NCBI GenBank assembly: GCA_902773835.1
Contig: CACYFZ010000002.1
Location: 1-64,000 of the forward strand
DNA: 64,000 nucleotides
Origin: an uncultured Eubacteriales bacterium
GTDB taxonomy: Bacteria > Bacillota > Clostridia > Peptostreptococcales > Anaerovoracaceae
Direction of reading: 5' to 3'
Every line of letters begins with the position of its first letter. The first letter of the stretch is position 1. Below the pieces are notes generated by a model. It ran no database searches, was not told where the DNA came from, and saw only the letters and a program-made list of their open reading frames with translations. Position numbers and translations under genes: made by a program. Shown piece after piece: positions 27,635 to 36,545 of this stretch.

Positions 27635-29053
27635 ATGGAACTGAAAAAACCTGAATTTAAGAATATAAGAAAGAAGAAAAACGAGGAGAACCTGGATATT
27701 TCGAAAGGCGTTGTATTCGGAAGTCCGTCCGGCTTTAGCGTAAGCGAGGATCCGGATGCTTTCGGTGTAAACGTCAGAAATGAAGCAGCCGGGATCAAGC
27801 TCTTAGATGAAAAGGCACAGGGCCCTTGGTGGAGGAGAGAACTTCCACATGAAATCGCCACCGCATTAGCCCTGATGAGTTTCTTTGCATTTGCCCTGGC
27901 AGCTGCGGAAATGACTACGACAATCCCGTTCCTTTTGGTGGGAGTGGTCGTATATATGGGACTTGTGATACTCGAAGAAGTGACGGAAGTAAGACCGAAA
28001 CTTCTGGCCTCATTAGGAATCATAGCAGCGTTGATGGTCCTTCTGGTAATTTTCAGAAAAAATATAGGCGGAGGCCTGGGCACAGTGATGAATACCGTTT
28101 TCGAAGCATCGGAATTCGTTCAGGCATATGTATACACCAAGTTCCCTATAAGCGAAGCTGCTCAGTCAAATCCGGACACGGCAGTAAGAGTAGCAACCGT
28201 ATGGGCTTCGTGCCTGGCAGGAGCCTTAGGAGCCTTGCCACCGGCAGCAGTAAGAAGATTCCTCGGACTCGGTGTAGCAGCATTCACTCTCATAGCCTTC
28301 GCATACTACGGACTCATACCGACAGTGCTCGTAGTAGTTCTGGCCATAATCGCAATCATGTTCGTTATGTCCAGGGGAAGTCTTTTGGCAGCCATTCCGG
28401 TACTGCTGGCAGCGGCACTTTTCTTCGGTGCCATAATGGCCATCAACCCGGGAGAGAATTACGCCATATCCAGAGTGGATGAGAAGATAAGAGACAGACT
28501 GGCACTTCGCTCCGCATATCTTCAGAGCGATCTGCAGCAAGAGACTCCTGATGAAATGGAGGACATTGAGAATAACGAAAAGGAAATGGAAAACGACTTC
28601 AATGAGTTTACCTCTACACACAAATGGATGATTCCTATCGTTATAGTTCTCCTCATTTTAGCAGCACTTGCCGCAGCGGCATATATGATTTACAGGCGCT
28701 ACTTAAAACGCAGAGATGCCAACAGAGAAGGTTTGGAATCAGACGACTTACGAACGGCGACAATTGCCATGTTCAGATACGCGGTCAAATGGCTGGGTGT
28801 CTCAGGAGTAGATGTTTCCGGCAAGAGCTTCGGAACTCTCGTAGAACCTCTGAGACGCAGCGTATCCGAGCAGTACTCCCAATACTTCACAAGCATGTAT
28901 GTGATGTGGAGAGAGGCCGCATACAGCGACCATGAGATTGCAGAAGAAAACAGAGATGCCATGAGAACATTCATGAACGACACCAAAGAGATGGTGGAAG
29001 GTGAAATGGATTGGAAGGCCAAATTTATAAACGCAGTTAAATATGCACTGTAG
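27635..29053 (+). CDS. Polytopic membrane protein in the TgpA position, no transglutaminase domain
   Basis: 472 residues. A charged N-terminal region (1-75) is followed by about seven membrane segments between 80 and 275, an acidic coiled stretch (285-325), one more membrane segment (about 330-350), and a cytoplasmic helical tail (360-472) like the DUF4129 region of TgpA proteins. In related operons the third gene is a TgpA-like protein with an external Cys-His-Asp transglutaminase domain between the last membrane segments. Here that domain is absent and only about 60 acidic residues connect them. Function unknown; likely works with the MoxR/DUF58 pair. Confidence 0.7.
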   Translation: MELKKPEFKNIRKKKNEENLDISKGVVFGSPSGFSVSEDPDAFGVNVRNEAAGIKLLDEKAQGPWWRRELPHEIATALALMSFFAFALAAAEMTTTIPFLLVGVVVYMGLVILEEVTEVRPKLLASLGIIAALMVLLVIFRKNIGGGLGTVMNTVFEASEFVQAYVYTKFPISEAAQSNPDTAVRVATVWASCLAGALGALPPAAVRRFLGLGVAAFTLIAFAYYGLIPTVLVVVLAIIAIMFVMSRGSLLAAIPVLLAAALFFGAIMAINPGENYAISRVDEKIRDRLALRSAYLQSDLQQETPDEMEDIENNEKEMENDFNEFTSTHKWMIPIVIVLLILAALAAAAYMIYRRYLKRRDANREGLESDDLRTATIAMFRYAVKWLGVSGVDVSGKSFGTLVEPLRRSVSEQYSQYFTSMYVMWREAAYSDHEIAEENRDAMRTFMNDTKEMVEGEMDWKAKFINAVKYAL

Positions 29054-29074
29054 GGGTTGAAAGTGAAGGTAAAA

Positions 29075-30532
29075 ATGATGAACAGAAACAGACTCCTTAA
29101 TAAATATCTGCTGCTGGCGGTAATCTTTATCGCCATGTTGGCTATGTCCGGTTGCAGAACCAGGATTACCAACAACAACGAGGTCAGCAACGTTTACTAC
29201 GACGAGGACGGCTTCCTCACTGAGACATATCAGATGAGAAGAGACGAGCTCGGTCTTTCCACGGCCGAAAAACCAATCCTCCCGGATCTGGGAAGCGGCG
29301 ATACAGAGGATGACTTCGATTCCGCCGAAGACTCCAACTTCAACTACGAGCCTGAGGAAGACAACTACGTCGAGCCTCCGACAACCAACACCACCAACAA
29401 CCGCACCGGCACACGCGGCCGCACCAGCACCACCGGCTCAGGAACCGGAACTTCAACATCGACCAAGAAGGTAAAGATTTACCTTCACGGAGAAGGTGGA
29501 ACTATAGACGGTAAGAAAAAACTTACTATGGAGGTAGAAAAAAATAAGACGACTACTCTACCTGGTAAAAACTCTTCAACTGGTAGCGATAAAGTTAAGC
29601 GCAAGGGATACAAATTTGTAGGATGGAGCAAAAAGCCTGAAGGCAAAACTATAGATTTCTCTTTCAAGGCAAAAGAGAACACTAATCTTTACGCTGTCTG
29701 GAAAGAGGATAATGGAAGTAATACGGACAAAGAGAAAATAGTAATAACATTTAAAGGAAATGGCGGCACACCAGAAACGACTAAGGTTGAAGTTAATGAG
29801 GGAAGCATCATAATAAATAATGCGCCGAAGGAACTCAAGGCTCCGGAAGGGAAAGAATTTAATGGATGGTACACATCCGCTACGGGGGGGGACGCTCTTA
29901 AACCTACTGATAAGGCAAATAAGGAAGCCAAGTCCACGTATTATGCTCAGTGGAAAGATAAAGACGAAAAACCGGAAGTAAAGGAATACAATATTTCTTT
30001 TGATGTATTGGATGATCAAAAAACAGAAAATGGCAAGATTGTTTTGCAAACGCCAAGTAAGGATGGGTACGACTTCTTATATTGGAAGGACGAAGATGGA
30101 AACACATATGAAGCCGGGGAGATAACGCCTACTAAAGATTTGTCCTTAAAGGCTGTGTGGGATAATGAAAAGCATTGGAAAGAAGAATTTGATAAGGAAA
30201 CACAATCCTTAGATAAGGAACCTTGTATTTCTATAGATGCTGGGGATATTCTCGGAGCTTGCAAAGGAGAGCCTTCAGACGATGAAGAAGCAAAATTCGT
30301 GATAGCGGTGGTTAAAGATGACAAAGTTGCAGAAACATTTAGCTCTCTTACTAATGAAGAGAAATATAACGACAAAACCATAATCGTTGTTTCAAAGAAA
30401 TATGACGATGAACTACCATATTTGATTAAGGTCGTTAATATTATACATCCAGGCACAATTGAAGAAGAATCAAAAGCATTGGATGAACTCGGCGGCATAG
30501 ACTCTGATAAGATAAAAATCAGAGAAAAGTAA
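29075..30532 (+). CDS. Lipoprotein with three InlB B-type (Flg_new) repeats
   Basis: 485 residues. Start at the ATG at 29075 (AAGG five bases upstream; a second ATG follows at once) rather than the TTG at 29057. Lipobox AMSGC. An acidic linker and a Thr/Gly/Asn-rich linker precede three Listeria-Bacteroides repeats with the usual YKFVGWSKKPEG, FNGWYTSATGG and YDFLYWKDEDG cores, each ending YAVW/YAQW/KAVW. The C-terminal 120 residues form an unrecognised alpha/beta domain. From about 29480 on, base use becomes more AT-rich. Eight consecutive G (29884-29891) lie in the second repeat. Last gene of the MoxR operon. Confidence 0.85.
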   Translation: MMNRNRLLNKYLLLAVIFIAMLAMSGCRTRITNNNEVSNVYYDEDGFLTETYQMRRDELGLSTAEKPILPDLGSGDTEDDFDSAEDSNFNYEPEEDNYVEPPTTNTTNNRTGTRGRTSTTGSGTGTSTSTKKVKIYLHGEGGTIDGKKKLTMEVEKNKTTTLPGKNSSTGSDKVKRKGYKFVGWSKKPEGKTIDFSFKAKENTNLYAVWKEDNGSNTDKEKIVITFKGNGGTPETTKVEVNEGSIIINNAPKELKAPEGKEFNGWYTSATGGDALKPTDKANKEAKSTYYAQWKDKDEKPEVKEYNISFDVLDDQKTENGKIVLQTPSKDGYDFLYWKDEDGNTYEAGEITPTKDLSLKAVWDNEKHWKEEFDKETQSLDKEPCISIDAGDILGACKGEPSDDEEAKFVIAVVKDDKVAETFSSLTNEEKYNDKTIIVVSKKYDDELPYLIKVVNIIHPGTIEEESKALDELGGIDSDKIKIREK

Positions 30533-30552
30533 ATGCTAAAAAACACCAAATT

Positions 30553-30578
30553 AGGACGGTCCGTGTGACCGTCCTTTT
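30553..30578 (+). terminator. MoxR operon terminator
   Basis: Stem AGGACGGTC/GACCGTCCT (30553-30561/30567-30575), 5-nt loop, TTT. Confidence 0.85.
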
Positions 30579-30651
30579 ACAATTAATTAAATGTTGCAGC
30601 TCGTAAGTATAATAGGCAGGCTCATTACAGAGAACAATTCAATATAAGTAA

Positions 30652-30683
30652 AATGCCACCCAGTCGAATAACTAGGTGGCATT
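30652..30683 (-). terminator. Terminator of the 30703-31809 gene
   Basis: Stem AATGCCACC/GGTGGCATT (30652-30660/30675-30683); on the minus strand it is followed by TTTTAC. Confidence 0.8.
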
Positions 30684-30702
30684 ATTAATCTTTGTTGCTT
30701 TC

Positions 30703-31809
30703 TTAGAATCTTACTACTCCGAGTTTCCAGAGTGCTCCGAGACCGGCTATGAGTCCGAGAGCCAGAACTACATCGATGATCAGGAGTAGGTGTTCTGTCA
30801 TACCATTTGAAGTAACAGTATCTGCTTCCTGTTTCGAGGATGGAAGAATCGGAGATGCTACCGAATCGTCCTTCACGATCTCTTCAGGCTTTTCATTGTC
30901 CAGAACCATTCCTACGACATCCGTCACCGAGTTGGTATATCTGCCGTATGTTGGTCCGGAGTAAGAAGACTCGTCATGTCCGGAAAAGTCTCCTAACACC
31001 CTTGGTTCTTCGAAAGGCTCATACGTCGAAGATGTTTCGTCGTACTCTTCATCATCAGAAACGAATTCATATTCGCCGTAGTGAAGGGCCTCACCTTCCT
31101 TATGATCACAACCGTCTCTCAAACAGTGTCTCTCTTGCAAGCCGTCTTCGGTCTTAGTAGGTTCTTTCACCTCTACCCATTCGCCCATATCATGGCCGAG
31201 ATGATGATGTGTAACTGTTTTAACTTCAGCCGCATCATTATATTTCTCACATGCGCTGCACCAGATTGCATATATGTCATATCCGTCTTCAGTGCAGGTA
31301 GGATCTTTGTGCTCTTTCAGTTTCCAGAAAACACCCTTCTCTGAAGTTCCGTGATACTTCCACTCCGCTTCCTTACCTTCATATACTTCATCCTCAGCTT
31401 CAGCTTCTGCCTCAGACTCAGTCTCCGTATTTGCATCCGCAGCCTGACTGGAGAGAATCTTTAATGTTGCAGTGTCAGAAGGCTCACTTTCTGTGGAGCT
31501 GTTGTCAGATGTAGAAGGTGTGGAAGATGTTTCCTCCTGTACGATTTCCTGTGGTGAATCGACGGCTGTTGTCTCTTCCTTAACGGCAGGAGAAGAAGTA
31601 TCCTCTGTAATTTCAGGCTCCTCGTTTACAGGCTCAGGTTCTGAAACAGCTGGAGTTTCTTCAACATCACTGCTTTCCTCAGTAGCAACGTCAGGACTTG
31701 CAGTATTATCAACATTTGTATCATCGGCCATAGAAACAATAAAACTGCCGCTCACCATCATGAGCGCCAGCATTAAAATTAGTATAATTCTATGAGCGTT
31801 TCTAATCAT
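30703..31809 (-). CDS. Secreted acidic surface protein with C-terminal membrane anchor
   Basis: 368 residues. Signal peptide (1-28, cleavage near SMADD), then an acidic Glu/Ser/Thr/Pro-rich stalk to about 145. A compact domain with CxxC pairs and His clusters follows (IWCSACEKYND, HHHLGHDMGEW, ERHCLRDGCDHKEG), resembling the short Cys/His repeats seen in clostridial surface proteins and possibly metal-binding. An acidic linker and a C-terminal membrane segment end in GALWKLGVVRF. There is no LPXTG. The tail matches that of the 36546-37448 protein. Monocistronic. Confidence 0.85.
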   Translation of the reverse strand: MIRNAHRIILILMLALMMVSGSFIVSMADDTNVDNTASPDVATEESSDVEETPAVSEPEPVNEEPEITEDTSSPAVKEETTAVDSPQEIVQEETSSTPSTSDNSSTESEPSDTATLKILSSQAADANTETESEAEAEAEDEVYEGKEAEWKYHGTSEKGVFWKLKEHKDPTCTEDGYDIYAIWCSACEKYNDAAEVKTVTHHHLGHDMGEWVEVKEPTKTEDGLQERHCLRDGCDHKEGEALHYGEYEFVSDDEEYDETSSTYEPFEEPRVLGDFSGHDESSYSGPTYGRYTNSVTDVVGMVLDNEKPEEIVKDDSVASPILPSSKQEADTVTSNGMTEHLLLIIDVVLALGLIAGLGALWKLGVVRF

Positions 31810-32002
31810 TCAATAATCCTTCACTACCGGCCGACTTTAAAAAGATATATTTCGGCATAGTGATTATATCATAGCAAAATGAACGCCTGCAAGGGTTTTA
31901 CAAGCTTTTTATAGCTGAGACAATGAAGATGTTTTTTCATATTATTTAATTAATATTTCGTTAAATATGGATTTTTTGATATCGGCAGACGTTTGCTCAA
32001 TA

Positions 32003-32011
32003 TGATATACT
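32003..32011 (+). promoter_or_regulatory. Extended -10 promoter of rmlA
   Basis: TGATATACT (TATACT at 32006-32011 with TGn), 39 bases before the start codon. The rest of the 31810-32049 gap is AT-rich with no other feature except a minus-strand TATAAT-like box near 31870 for the divergent gene. Confidence 0.45.
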
Positions 32012-32049
32012 GTTCTCGGAAGTTAAAAGAGAAAATCGGAGGACTTTAC

Positions 32050-32952
32050 ATGAAGGGAATCGTACTGGCGGGCGGAGCAGGCACAAGGCTGTATCCGCTG
32101 ACAATAGTGACATCGAAGCAGCTGCTGCCTGTATATGACAAACCTATGATTTACTACCCGCTGTCCACTCTTATGATGGCAGGGATCAGGGAGATTCTTA
32201 TTATCAGCACGCCGGAAGACACTCCGCGTATTGAAAACCTGCTGGGAGACGGATCCAAATTCGGACTCGAGCTCTCCTATGCAATACAGGAAAAACCGGA
32301 AGGTTTGGCACAGGCCTTTACTATAGGAAGAGAGTTTATCGGGGATGAACCATGCGCAATGGTACTCGGAGACAATATCTTTTACGGAAATGGCCTCAGC
32401 AAGAAACTTGATGATGCTCGTGAGGATGCCAAGAACGGCAAAGCCACCATCTTTGGTTACTATGTGGAAGACCCGAAGAGATTCGGCATAATGGAGTTCG
32501 AGAAAGATCCTAACAACAAGAACGCACTGAACGTAAAATCCGTAGAGGAAAAACCAAAGAATCCGAAGAGTAACTACGCTATAGTGGGACTTTACTTCTA
32601 TCCTAAGGGCGTAAGCTCAATGGCAGACGATGTTAAACCGTCTGCACGCGGAGAACTTGAGATTACAACCCTGAACGATATGTATCTCAAAGAAGGCAGA
32701 TTGAATGCTCAGCTCCTCGGACGTGGTTTTACATGGATGGACGCCGGAACCTTCGACAGCCTTCGCAAGGCAACTGAATTCGTCAGCATGATAGAGCAGT
32801 ACCAGGGAATGACAATCTCATCGCCTGAGGAAATTGCCTACCACATGGGCTGGATAGATGAGGCCAAACTGAAGGAGAGCATCAAAGCCTACGGAAAGAG
32901 CCCTTACGGAAAGAGACTCGAAGCCGTACTCGAAGGTAAAGTCGTATTATAG
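32050..32952 (+). CDS. rmlA: Glucose-1-phosphate thymidylyltransferase
   Basis: Makes dTDP-glucose, the first step toward dTDP-rhamnose. 300 residues, normal length. The nucleotidyltransferase motif GIVLAGGAGTRLYPLT, the STLMMAGIREILIIS block, GDNIFYGNGL and the VSSVEEKP-like VKSVEEKPKNPKS are present. Start at the ATG at 32050 with GGAGG upstream; a longer frame begins at 31993 without a ribosome site. rmlB, rmlC and rmlD are not in the window. Confidence 0.95.
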   Translation: MKGIVLAGGAGTRLYPLTIVTSKQLLPVYDKPMIYYPLSTLMMAGIREILIISTPEDTPRIENLLGDGSKFGLELSYAIQEKPEGLAQAFTIGREFIGDEPCAMVLGDNIFYGNGLSKKLDDAREDAKNGKATIFGYYVEDPKRFGIMEFEKDPNNKNALNVKSVEEKPKNPKSNYAIVGLYFYPKGVSSMADDVKPSARGELEITTLNDMYLKEGRLNAQLLGRGFTWMDAGTFDSLRKATEFVSMIEQYQGMTISSPEEIAYHMGWIDEAKLKESIKAYGKSPYGKRLEAVLEGKVVL

Positions 32953-33061
32953 AAAACTATGCAACTTCGGTTACAGCTTTGGTTATAACTTTGGTTACAA
33001 AAATCCTTAGTTTGGTTACAAAGGGGTAACAGAAGAGTTAGTAAAGAGTTAGAGAAGATGA

Positions 33062-33089
33062 AATCACCCGAGCAATCGGGTGATTTTTT
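33062..33089 (+). terminator. rmlA terminator
   Basis: Stem AATCACCCGA/TCGGGTGATT (33062-33071/33076-33085) with a GCAA loop and a T-run. Between rmlA and this hairpin (32970-33030) lie five GTTAC/GTAAC words, three of them in a 12-bp repeat, of unknown role. Confidence 0.88.
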
Positions 33090-33182
33090 ATATTTTTTTC
33101 GAAAAAATCGAAACGCTGAAACCCTTGCAATTACCGGCGTTGAAGGAGTCAAAACTCTAAGTTTACAAAAAAGATAAACTTT

Positions 33183-33237
33183 GTAACTCTTCTGTCCCCC
33201 TATCATAACCGTCGTGTACCTGTTCCTCCTCTATACT
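33183..33237 (+). promoter_or_regulatory. Direct-repeat operator and -10 box of CAP gene 1
   Basis: GTAAC (33183), GTCCC (33194), ATAAC (33205), GTACC (33216), each 11 bp apart; TATACT at 33232-33237 lies 27 bp after the start of the ATAAC copy. No -35 box, as expected for an activated promoter. Confidence 0.65.
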
Positions 33238-33288
33238 GTGGACAACGATAGAGAGAAATACAAATTCTACTGAAACGAGGGGACAAAA

Positions 33289-33999
33289 ATGAAAAAGACA
33301 CTGAGAACAACAATCATCCTGCTGATCGCAATCATGACTCTGGCAATCGCCACAGTAAGCGCAAGCGCAGCAGGCACTACCGTAACAAAGGTAGACATAA
33401 AGAAGGCAAGCACAACACTTGCTCCGGGAAAGAGCGAAGGTCTTTCAATCAGCTTCGGATACACAGGTGCAAAGCCGACATCAAAAGACTTCACATGGAC
33501 AAGCTCTAACACAAAGGTTGCAACAGTATCCGGCGGAACAATCAAAGCAGTAAAACCGGGAACAGCTACAATCACAGTATCCGCAAACGGAAAGAAGGAT
33601 ACTTGCAAAGTAACAGTAAAGACAACAGCAAGATGGATCAGCGCAAGCGATGCATACACCCAGCTGAACAATCGCAGAAAGAACGCTAAGGTAGCAGCAC
33701 TCAAGAAGGATGCTAACCTCGAGAAGATCGCTAAGATCAGAGCAGAAGAGATGGCAAAGAACAACAAGTTCAGCCACACAAGACCAAACGGAAAGAGCGG
33801 ACTCACACTCATCAAGGGAAACCTCCACAAGGGTGAGAACATCGCTAAAGGCCAGAAGACAGGAAAAGAAGTAACACAGGCATGGTACAACTCAGCAGGT
33901 CACAGAAGGAACATGCTGAGAAAAGAATTCAAGAAAGTGGGAATCGCATGCTACGAGTATAACGGAGTTACATACTGGGCACAGGTATTCTCAAGCTAA
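33289..33999 (+). CDS. Secreted BIG_2-CAP protein, paralogue 1
   Basis: 236 residues. Signal peptide (1-28, cleavage near ASAAG), a BIG_2 Ig-like domain (about 30-108, DFTWTSSNTKVATVSGGTIK), and a compact CAP domain (115-236) with LEKIAKIRAEEMAKNNKFSH, GENIAKGQ, WYNSAGHRRNMLRKEFKKVG and the terminal YWAQVFSS. Its codon usage resembles that of highly expressed genes. Close paralogue of the gene at 35630. Expected outside the cell, possibly wall-associated; CAP activity unknown. Confidence 0.92.
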   Translation: MKKTLRTTIILLIAIMTLAIATVSASAAGTTVTKVDIKKASTTLAPGKSEGLSISFGYTGAKPTSKDFTWTSSNTKVATVSGGTIKAVKPGTATITVSANGKKDTCKVTVKTTARWISASDAYTQLNNRRKNAKVAALKKDANLEKIAKIRAEEMAKNNKFSHTRPNGKSGLTLIKGNLHKGENIAKGQKTGKEVTQAWYNSAGHRRNMLRKEFKKVGIACYEYNGVTYWAQVFSS

Positions 34000-34076
34000 T
34001 AAAGACAAAACGTAGTAACCATACTTAAACCATACTAAATAAGCTCATCGTTACAGTAGAAATACATTTCCAACAG

Positions 34077-34110
34077 GAGAGGGGCAAGACGCAAGTCAAG
34101 CCTCTCTTTT
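34077..34110 (+). terminator. Terminator of CAP gene 1
   Basis: Interrupted stem GAGA-GGC-AA-GAC/GTC-AA-GCC-TCTC with a GCAA loop, followed by TTTT. The preceding stretch (34012-34060) is nearly the same as that after CAP gene 2. Confidence 0.75.
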
Positions 34111-34205
34111 GCTATGAGAGGAATTCCCCTCGGCCCGTGTATGTTAATTTTGGAAAGTATGTTATTATTCAATATGGACGAATAAACAAAGAGAAAAAGA
34201 TAAGA

Positions 34206-35450
34206 ATGAGTATAACTGACAATTTAAAAAAGATAGTATTCGATATCGCTAAAAAGAATAAAACGTTTCGCATAGTGGCAAGGAAGCTGCGAGACGATGC
34301 TTATCATGCAAAGATGGTTCTGGACGCACCGTTTGATAAAATTGATGACAAGCTTGTATATTTTCAGACATTTTCAGGAAGAGGCTACAGCGATTCACCA
34401 AAAGCGATATACGAATATATGATGCAGGCATCGGAGTATAAAGACTATCATTTTGTTTGGAGCTTCAGAGATCCTGATAAGTTCAAAAGTCTCAAAAACG
34501 ACAGAACGAAAATTGTGAAATACAGGAGCCGAGCGGACAACAGAGCGCTCAGGATAGCTAAGTACTGGATTGTAAATTACAGAATGCTGGATCATCAATA
34601 TCCTCGCAAGGACCAGACATATGTCCAGTGCTGGCACGGAACACCGCTTAAACGCCTCGGCTATGATATTAAGGAGGGGGATAACGTAATGAACTCTCTG
34701 TCTGAGGTAAAGGAGAAGTACAGGACGGATGCAAAGAAGTTCTCATACATACTCTCTCCATCCCCATTTACCACTGAAGTGTTTGCGAGCGCTTGGAACT
34801 TGATTGAGACGGGCCAGACGGATAAGATCCTCGAGGTGGGATATCCGAGAAATGACCGACTTGTGAATGCCGGCGACATAGAGAGAAAAGAGATAAGAAA
34901 GAATCTCGGAGTAGAAGGGAAAAAAGTCATACTCTATGCTCCGACATGGAGAGATAATCAGCATACAAGCGGAACAGGATACACATACAAGACAGAGGTG
35001 GACTTCGATAAGCTCCGCCGTGAGCTGGGCGATGAATATGTAATTCTTTTCAGAGCTCATTATTTAATCGCCAACAGCTTCGACTTCGATAAGTATAAAG
35101 GGTTCATATTTGATGTTTCGCAGTATAGTGACATAAACGATTTGTATATTGCATCAGATCTTTTGGTGACAGATTATTCCAGCGTGTTCTTTGACTATGC
35201 AAATCTTCATAAACCGGTTGTATTCTATATGTATGACCTCGAAGACTATGCCGGAGAGATCCGAGGTTTCTATATACCTCTTGAAGAGCTACCGGGACCG
35301 ATAGTTCAGGATGAGGACAAGCTGATTGAAGAAATAAAGAAGACAGATGAATGGAAGCCGAATGAAGCATATGAGGCATTTCATCAAAAGTACAATCCTT
35401 TGGATGACGGACACGCATCAGAGCGATTCGTAAAAGAGATCATAAAGTAG
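34206..35450 (+). CDS. CDP-glycerol glycerophosphotransferase family protein (TagB/TagF-like)
   Basis: 414 residues from the ATG at 34206; a longer frame from 34137 has no ribosome site. Contains the family's QCWHGTPLKRLGYD motif with the catalytic His, the SPSPFTTEVF block, APTWRDNQ and the substrate-binding DYSSVFFDYANLHKPVVFY. It transfers glycerol-phosphate, or a related polyol-phosphate, from CDP-linked donors to wall teichoic acid-like polymers at the cytoplasmic membrane face. It sits between two CAP paralogues. A CDP-linked donor could come from the cytidylyltransferase at 49161. Confidence 0.9.
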   Translation: MSITDNLKKIVFDIAKKNKTFRIVARKLRDDAYHAKMVLDAPFDKIDDKLVYFQTFSGRGYSDSPKAIYEYMMQASEYKDYHFVWSFRDPDKFKSLKNDRTKIVKYRSRADNRALRIAKYWIVNYRMLDHQYPRKDQTYVQCWHGTPLKRLGYDIKEGDNVMNSLSEVKEKYRTDAKKFSYILSPSPFTTEVFASAWNLIETGQTDKILEVGYPRNDRLVNAGDIERKEIRKNLGVEGKKVILYAPTWRDNQHTSGTGYTYKTEVDFDKLRRELGDEYVILFRAHYLIANSFDFDKYKGFIFDVSQYSDINDLYIASDLLVTDYSSVFFDYANLHKPVVFYMYDLEDYAGEIRGFYIPLEELPGPIVQDEDKLIEEIKKTDEWKPNEAYEAFHQKYNPLDDGHASERFVKEIIK

Positions 35451-35477
35451 GGAGATAAATAATAAGCAAGGCAGAGA

Positions 35478-35502
35478 GGCAAGACAGAAGTCGAGCCTTT
35501 TT
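35478..35502 (+). terminator. Terminator of the glycerophosphotransferase gene
   Basis: GGC-AA-GAC/GTC-GA-GCC with an AGAA loop followed by TTTTT. Same interrupted-stem design as the hairpin at 34077. Confidence 0.75.
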
Positions 35503-35540
35503 GTTTTATTACCGGAAAAAATTTGAATAATAAGCCGAGT

Positions 35541-35595
35541 ATAACCCTTTTGTTACTTTTATGTAACCGAAATGTGCCAAGCGCGGGCGTATTAT
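35541..35595 (+). promoter_or_regulatory. Direct-repeat operator and -10 box of CAP gene 2
   Basis: ATAAC (35541), GTTAC (35552), GTAAC (35563), GTGCC (35574), 11 bp apart; TATTAT (35590-35595) starts 27 bp after the GTAAC copy. Confidence 0.65.
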
Positions 35596-35629
35596 AAGTT
35601 TACAATACAGACGAAAGGAGGTAGCAGTC

Positions 35630-36340
35630 ATGAAGAAACCGATGAGAAGTATTGTCATTATGCTGATTGCAGTCATGACGCTGTCTCTTTTTACTATGTT
35701 CCCTAGTGCCGCAGGCACAACAATTACACAGGTCAATATAAAGAAAACATCTGTAAGCTTAACAACCGGGAAGAGTACAGGACTTGCATATTCCTTTCAC
35801 TACGTAGGGACAAAGCCAACAGCAAAGAGCTTCACATGGAAGAGCTCTAATTCGAAAGTGGCAACGGTATCCGGTGGGACAATCAAAGCTAAGATGGTCG
35901 GTACTGCTACCATCACACTCTCTGCTAACGGACATAAGGATACATGCAAGGTAACAGTCAAAAAGCCGGCTGCCGGAAAATTCATAAACACTGACAGCGC
36001 ATACACATCGCTCAACAGCTACAGAAAGAACGCCAAGGTCAAGAAGCTTGTGAGAGATAAGACACTTGAAGATATTGCAAAGATAAGAGCAAAAGAGATC
36101 GTCAAAAAGTTTGATCATACAAGGCCGAACGGAAAGAGTGCTCTTACGCTAATCAAAGGTAATAAGTATAAAGGGGAAAATATAGCCAAGGGACAGAAGA
36201 CAGTAGCAGCTGTTACAAAGGCCTGGTACAAATCCAAAGGGCACAGAGAAAACATGCTGAGAAAAAGCTTTAAAAAAGTAGGAATTGCGTGCTACGAGTA
36301 CAACGGAGTTAAGTACTGGGTACAGATATTCTCCAGCTAA
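35630..36340 (+). CDS. Secreted BIG_2-CAP protein, paralogue 2
   Basis: 236 residues, the same length and layout as the protein at 33289: signal peptide (1-25), BIG_2 domain (SFTWKSSNSKVATVSGGTIK), CAP domain with FDHTRPNGKSALTLIKG, GENIAKGQKT, WYKSKGHRENMLRKSFKKVG and YWVQIFSS. AAAGGAGG precedes the ATG. Its codon choice is less biased than that of paralogue 1. The two genes, their operators and their 3' flanks are all related, so the unit was duplicated. Confidence 0.92.
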   Translation: MKKPMRSIVIMLIAVMTLSLFTMFPSAAGTTITQVNIKKTSVSLTTGKSTGLAYSFHYVGTKPTAKSFTWKSSNSKVATVSGGTIKAKMVGTATITLSANGHKDTCKVTVKKPAAGKFINTDSAYTSLNSYRKNAKVKKLVRDKTLEDIAKIRAKEIVKKFDHTRPNGKSALTLIKGNKYKGENIAKGQKTVAAVTKAWYKSKGHRENMLRKSFKKVGIACYEYNGVKYWVQIFSS

Positions 36341-36412
36341 AAGACAGAAGGTAATAGCCATACTTAACCATACTTAATTAGCTCATCGTTACAGTAGTAA
36401 TTCTCTATATCG

Positions 36413-36448
36413 AAAAGAGGGGAAGGACAGCAGCCCAACCTCTCTTTT
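36413..36448 (+). terminator. Terminator of CAP gene 2
   Basis: AGAGG/CCTCT arms (36416-36420/36439-36443) followed by CTTTTG; positionally equivalent to the 34077 terminator but with a different loop. Confidence 0.6.
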
Positions 36449-36495
36449 GCTATATCGATGATTTAGGCAAGTGCCTCTGCCCTTAACCAAACAGA

Positions 36496-36526
36496 AAAGC
36501 CCGCGCTTTGTACGCGGGCTTTGAGA
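36496..36526 (-). terminator. Terminator of the 36546-37448 gene
   Basis: Stem AAAGCCCGCG/CGCGGGCTTT (36496-36505/36513-36522); on the minus strand it is followed by TTCT within a T-rich tract. Confidence 0.8.
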
Positions 36527-36545
36527 TATCTGTGTTATTCAAGAT

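Noticed and set aside
32970..33030. GTTAC words after rmlA as another copy of the 11-bp operator
   Set aside because: Their spacing is 12, 12, 21 and 11 bp, they lie before the rmlA terminator, and no -10 box stands at the 27-bp distance.
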